Shown piece after piece: positions 6,435 to 9,492 of a stretch of DNA of 9,492 nt. The first letter of the stretch is position 1. Each line of letters starts with the position of its first letter. The DNA is from DATESZ01 sp035283845 (lineage in GTDB: Bacteria > Desulfobacterota > Syntrophia > Syntrophales > JACQWR01). The translations under genes were made by a program, and so were the position numbers. The DNA is taken from contig DATESZ010000021.1 in NCBI GenBank assembly GCA_035283845.1, positions 1-9,492 on the forward strand. Direction: 5' to 3'. The notes beneath the pieces are model-generated. The model saw nothing but the letters and a program-made list of their open reading frames with translations, did no database searches and was not told the origin of the DNA.

Positions 6435-8678
6435 ATGATACAGGTTCGTCCACATATCGATGCCCGTGAAACAAGGCGGCGGAAAAGGGAACGCCTGATT
6501 ATAATCGCCACGATCGCGGTGATCATTGCACTTTCCCTGTTGGAGGGTCATCTTTACCGCAAGGAATCGGTACTGCCGCTTTCCAGCAATGTTCTCATCT
6601 TCGGTCTTATCAACGTAAACATAATTCTGATTATCTTCCTGCTTTTCCTGATTATCAGGAACGTAGTAAAATTGGTCTTTGAGCGAAGGCATGGCATCAT
6701 CGGGTCGAAACTGCGCGCAAAACTTGTGGCAGCTTTTGTCGGCCTGTCCCTTGTGCCCACGGCAATACTTTTTGTTGTTGCCATCAATTTCCTTTCCTAC
6801 AGTATAGATAACTGGTTTAACTTGAAAATAGGGGAAGCGCTGGAGCGGACCATTGAAATAGCTCAGGTCTATTACCAGCAGACGGCCGACCATGCCAAAT
6901 ACTATGCAAGGCAGATAAGCGACGATATCACAAAAAACCGTCTCTATGTAGATGGCAGATCGGAATACTTAAGGACCTTAATTGAACAGAGACAGAAAAA
7001 TTATAAACTGGGATTACTCGGTGTTTATTTTGACAATAAGAAAGAAGCCATCGCCATGAGCGATCCCTTACATCCCAGACTTGCCCTCAAGCCCCTTGCA
7101 CCCAAGATATTAGAGGAAGTTTACGGCGGGAAGGAGTCATCAACTGTTCAGCAATCGGAAGGCGGCGATCTGATCAGTGGTCTTGCGCCCATTTACTCAT
7201 ACCTGATGCCTAAGGAGGTCATCGGTGTGGTGGCCGTAAGTTATTATATCCCTAAAGGTCTGGTTGACAAGATGGCGGCTGTTTCCAAAACTTCTGAACA
7301 GTACGGGCAGCTCGACCTTTTGAAGAATCCCATAAAGTTAAGTTACATCATCACACTGTTCATCATAATGTTGCTCATTATTTTTTCCGCCACGTGGTTC
7401 GGAATCTATTTGGCCAATAGCATCACCGTGCCGATTAAGGACCTCGCAGAGGCGACGCGCCGGATCGCACGGGGCGACCTCGATCATCAAATCAACGTGG
7501 TGGCAGATGATGAGATAGGCGTTCTGGTGGACTCTTTCAACCAGATGACCAGGGATTTGCAAAATAGCAACGGAGAGCTAAAACAGGCCAATATCAATCT
7601 TGAGGAGCGGAGAAAATATACGGAAACCGTCCTCGGCCACGTATCGGCCGGAGTCATTTCCGTTGATAAAGACGGTGTTATTGCCACCATCAACAGTGCC
7701 GCCGAGAAGATGTTTGACATAAAAACGGAAAAGTTAATAAGCAAGCGTTACGAAGATGTCCTGATTCCAGAACATCTTGCCTTAGTGGATGAACTTGTTA
7801 AGGAACTAAGAAGGAACAACAATGATTTCATTGAACAACACATAGAATTGACGCTTAAGGATAGGGCGCTATCCGTCCTTATGACCACGACCGTAATTAA
7901 GGACGATGAGGGCAAGGAAACAGGCATGGTAGTTGTTTTTGAAGACCTCACGGAATTGCAGAAAGCGGTCAGGGCAGCAGCCTGGCGCGAGGTAGCCAGA
8001 AGGATGGCTCACGAAATAAAAAATCCCCTGACGCCGGTACAGCTTTCAGCGCAACGCCTGCAAAAAAAATATGGTGATAAATTAGGTGACGACGGGGCGG
8101 TGTTTGAGGAATGCACCCGCACGATCATCAAGCAGGTTGAAGTGCTGAAAAATATGGTCAATGAGTTCTCACATTATGCACGGCTGCCCGTTGTCAATCC
8201 CGCATTCAATAATCTTAACGAGGTGATTGGAGAATCAATAACCCTCTTCCAGGAAGCGCGCAAGGATATTCATTTTAATTTTCATGGCGGGGAGGATATC
8301 CCGAAATTGAATTTCGACGGGGAGCAGATAAAACGCGTAATGGTAAACCTGCTGGACAATGCCGTTGCCGCCGTGGCGGGCAGGAAAGGCATTATTGAGA
8401 TAACCACTTCCTTTGACGGGCGTAACCGGAAGGCTAAAGTGGAGGTCGCCGATAACGGTTGCGGAATACCGTCAGGCTACAAGATGAAGATGTTTGAACC
8501 TTATTTTTCCACAAAAAAGTCAGGCACCGGTTTGGGCCTTGCCATTGTCAGTTCCATAATATCCGACCATAGCGGTCATATAAGCGTAAGGGACAATCCG
8601 GCCGGGGGGACTATAGTGGCCTTTGAATTGTCAGGCATGCCAAGAGAGGGGATAAGCGGCGAGGCCAACCTTTTATAG
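6435..8678 (+). CDS. NtrY-type membrane sensor histidine kinase
   Basis: This 747-residue kinase has the NtrY layout. Hydrophobic segments lie at about 21-36, 52-75, 99-120 and 303-326. The last two bound a periplasmic sensor region of about 180 residues. A HAMP domain (about 322-377) leads to a PAS domain (about 392-505) and then the kinase core. Kinase motifs are the H box HEIKNPLTP with phospho-acceptor His526, the N box NLLDNA (Asn642), G1 DNGCGI (673-678), the F box FEPYFSTK (687-694) and G2 GTGLGLAI (697-704). NtrY kinases phosphorylate NtrX, encoded 27 bp downstream. The frame extends upstream to a TTG at 6375 inside the DUF4390 gene. I prefer the ATG at 6435, four bases past that gene's stop, because the added residues do not look like a kinase N-terminus. 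The ribosome binding site is weak either way. The stimulus cannot be read from the sequence. Confidence 0.9.
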   Translation: MIQVRPHIDARETRRRKRERLIIIATIAVIIALSLLEGHLYRKESVLPLSSNVLIFGLINVNIILIIFLLFLIIRNVVKLVFERRHGIIGSKLRAKLVAAFVGLSLVPTAILFVVAINFLSYSIDNWFNLKIGEALERTIEIAQVYYQQTADHAKYYARQISDDITKNRLYVDGRSEYLRTLIEQRQKNYKLGLLGVYFDNKKEAIAMSDPLHPRLALKPLAPKILEEVYGGKESSTVQQSEGGDLISGLAPIYSYLMPKEVIGVVAVSYYIPKGLVDKMAAVSKTSEQYGQLDLLKNPIKLSYIITLFIIMLLIIFSATWFGIYLANSITVPIKDLAEATRRIARGDLDHQINVVADDEIGVLVDSFNQMTRDLQNSNGELKQANINLEERRKYTETVLGHVSAGVISVDKDGVIATINSAAEKMFDIKTEKLISKRYEDVLIPEHLALVDELVKELRRNNNDFIEQHIELTLKDRALSVLMTTTVIKDDEGKETGMVVVFEDLTELQKAVRAAAWREVARRMAHEIKNPLTPVQLSAQRLQKKYGDKLGDDGAVFEECTRTIIKQVEVLKNMVNEFSHYARLPVVNPAFNNLNEVIGESITLFQEARKDIHFNFHGGEDIPKLNFDGEQIKRVMVNLLDNAVAAVAGRKGIIEITTSFDGRNRKAKVEVADNGCGIPSGYKMKMFEPYFSTKKSGTGLGLAIVSSIISDHSGHISVRDNPAGGTIVAFELSGMPREGISGEANLL

Positions 8679-8705
8679 CCGTCGCCCTTAATTTGAGAAT
8701 GGTTT

Positions 8706-9492
8706 ATGGGAAAAACAATACTGATCGTCGATGACGAGGAAAGCATCTGCCAATCATTGAGCGGTGTTTTGGCCGATGATGGCTATGAAATCATTACGGC
8801 CGCCAGTGGCGAAGAAGCGCTGAAGATAGTCGGAGAGGAACTGCCGAGTCTGGTACTTCTTGACATCTGGCTCCCCGGTATTGACGGGATCGAAACCCTG
8901 AAAATCATCAAGTCGGAACGTCCTGAAATCCGGGTGATAATGATGTCCGGTCATGGAACCATCGAAACTGCTGTAAAGGCTACAAAATTAGGCGCATTCG
9001 ACTTTATTGAAAAACCTCTCTCCCTGGACAAGGTGCTGCTTATCGTCAACCATGCCCTGGATATGACCAGGCTGGAAGAGGAAAATATTTTCTTGAAACA
9101 GAAGGTTGTCCATGAGTTTGAACTTACGGGCAGCAGCGAAACGATTATGGAGCTGAAGGAAACCATCAGCCTGGTTGCTCCTACTAACGCTTGGATATTG
9201 ATTATGGGAGAAAACGGAACAGGCAAGGAACTTGTGGCCCGATCTATCCACATGCAAAGCAAGCGGGCTCATAAGCCCTTCATTGAGGTAAATTGCGCGG
9301 CCATACCGGAGGAACTGATCGAAAGCGAGCTTTTTGGTCATGAGAAGGGGTCATTTACCGGCGCTACGGAGAAAAAAAGAGGTAAATTCGATCTGGCTCA
9401 TGAAGGGACGCTCTTTCTCGATGAGGTGGCGGACATGAGTTTGAAGGCCCAGGCCAAGATACTGAGGATCCTGCAGGAAAAGAAATACGAGA
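8706..9492 (+). CDS. NtrX-type sigma-54-dependent response regulator, 3' end outside window
   Basis: The first 262 residues are visible and the frame is open at the window end. The receiver domain (1-120) has Asp9, Asp10 and Glu11, phospho-acceptor Asp53 (LLDIWLPG), Ser81 (MMSGHG) and Lys103 (EKPLS). A coiled linker (about 121-140) leads into the AAA+ sigma-54 interaction domain, with Walker A GENGTGKE (168-175), Walker B LFLDEV (236-241) and GSFTGA (215-220). The last is the sigma-54 contact loop, usually GAFTGA; the Ala-to-Ser change also occurs in other activators. The rest of the AAA+ domain and the expected Fis-type helix-turn-helix lie beyond the window. The ATG at 8706 gives the standard MGKTILIVDDEE start. 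The gene follows the kinase by 27 bp, so the two form a cognate pair. NtrX is called over NtrC or ZraR because of the NtrY partner. Confidence 0.9.
   Translation, partial: MGKTILIVDDEESICQSLSGVLADDGYEIITAASGEEALKIVGEELPSLVLLDIWLPGIDGIETLKIIKSERPEIRVIMMSGHGTIETAVKATKLGAFDFIEKPLSLDKVLLIVNHALDMTRLEEENIFLKQKVVHEFELTGSSETIMELKETISLVAPTNAWILIMGENGTGKELVARSIHMQSKRAHKPFIEVNCAAIPEELIESELFGHEKGSFTGATEKKRGKFDLAHEGTLFLDEVADMSLKAQAKILRILQEKKYE

Overview
This window comes from a Gram-negative bacterium of moderate GC content. It carries lpxC (lipid A synthesis) with a DUF4390 gene and an NtrY/NtrX-type two-component pair, next to a yebC-ruvC-ruvA-ruvB cluster and queH. That combination fits a deltaproteobacterial lineage (Desulfobacterota, perhaps Syntrophia-like). 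The lineage is inferred from protein similarity and gene order; no rRNA gene is present to settle it. All genes lie on the + strand. I see no tRNA, rRNA, CRISPR array, transposase, phage gene or defence system.

Positions 1-4545 form a tightly packed run. It opens with the 3' part of a divergent NAD-dependent glycerol-3-phosphate dehydrogenase-like gene, cut by the window edge. Then come yebC (ribosome/transcription-associated factor), ruvC, ruvA and ruvB (Holliday-junction resolvasome) and queH (last step of queuosine synthesis). Gaps are 1 to 55 bp and no terminator is obvious, so co-transcription is likely.

Positions 4546-4793 are the only sizeable non-coding gap (248 bp). It begins with a short CTGACTCCT-type repeat that also forms the end of queH. 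It continues as AT-rich DNA with two 9-11 bp words that each occur twice. It ends with a good sigma-54 (-24/-12) promoter match, an inverted repeat over the -12 element and predicted start site, and a Shine-Dalgarno sequence that places the lpxC start at 4794.

Positions 4794-9492 hold lpxC, an exported DUF4390 protein, a membrane histidine kinase of the NtrY type, and the start of an NtrX-type sigma-54 activator that runs off the window end. The most interesting idea here is a local circuit: the NtrYX system encoded downstream could control lpxC, the committed step of lipid A synthesis, through the sigma-54 promoter. This is an inference from motif and gene order. A motif match of similar quality occurs inside the first gene, where it is probably chance, so the promoter call rests mainly on its position.
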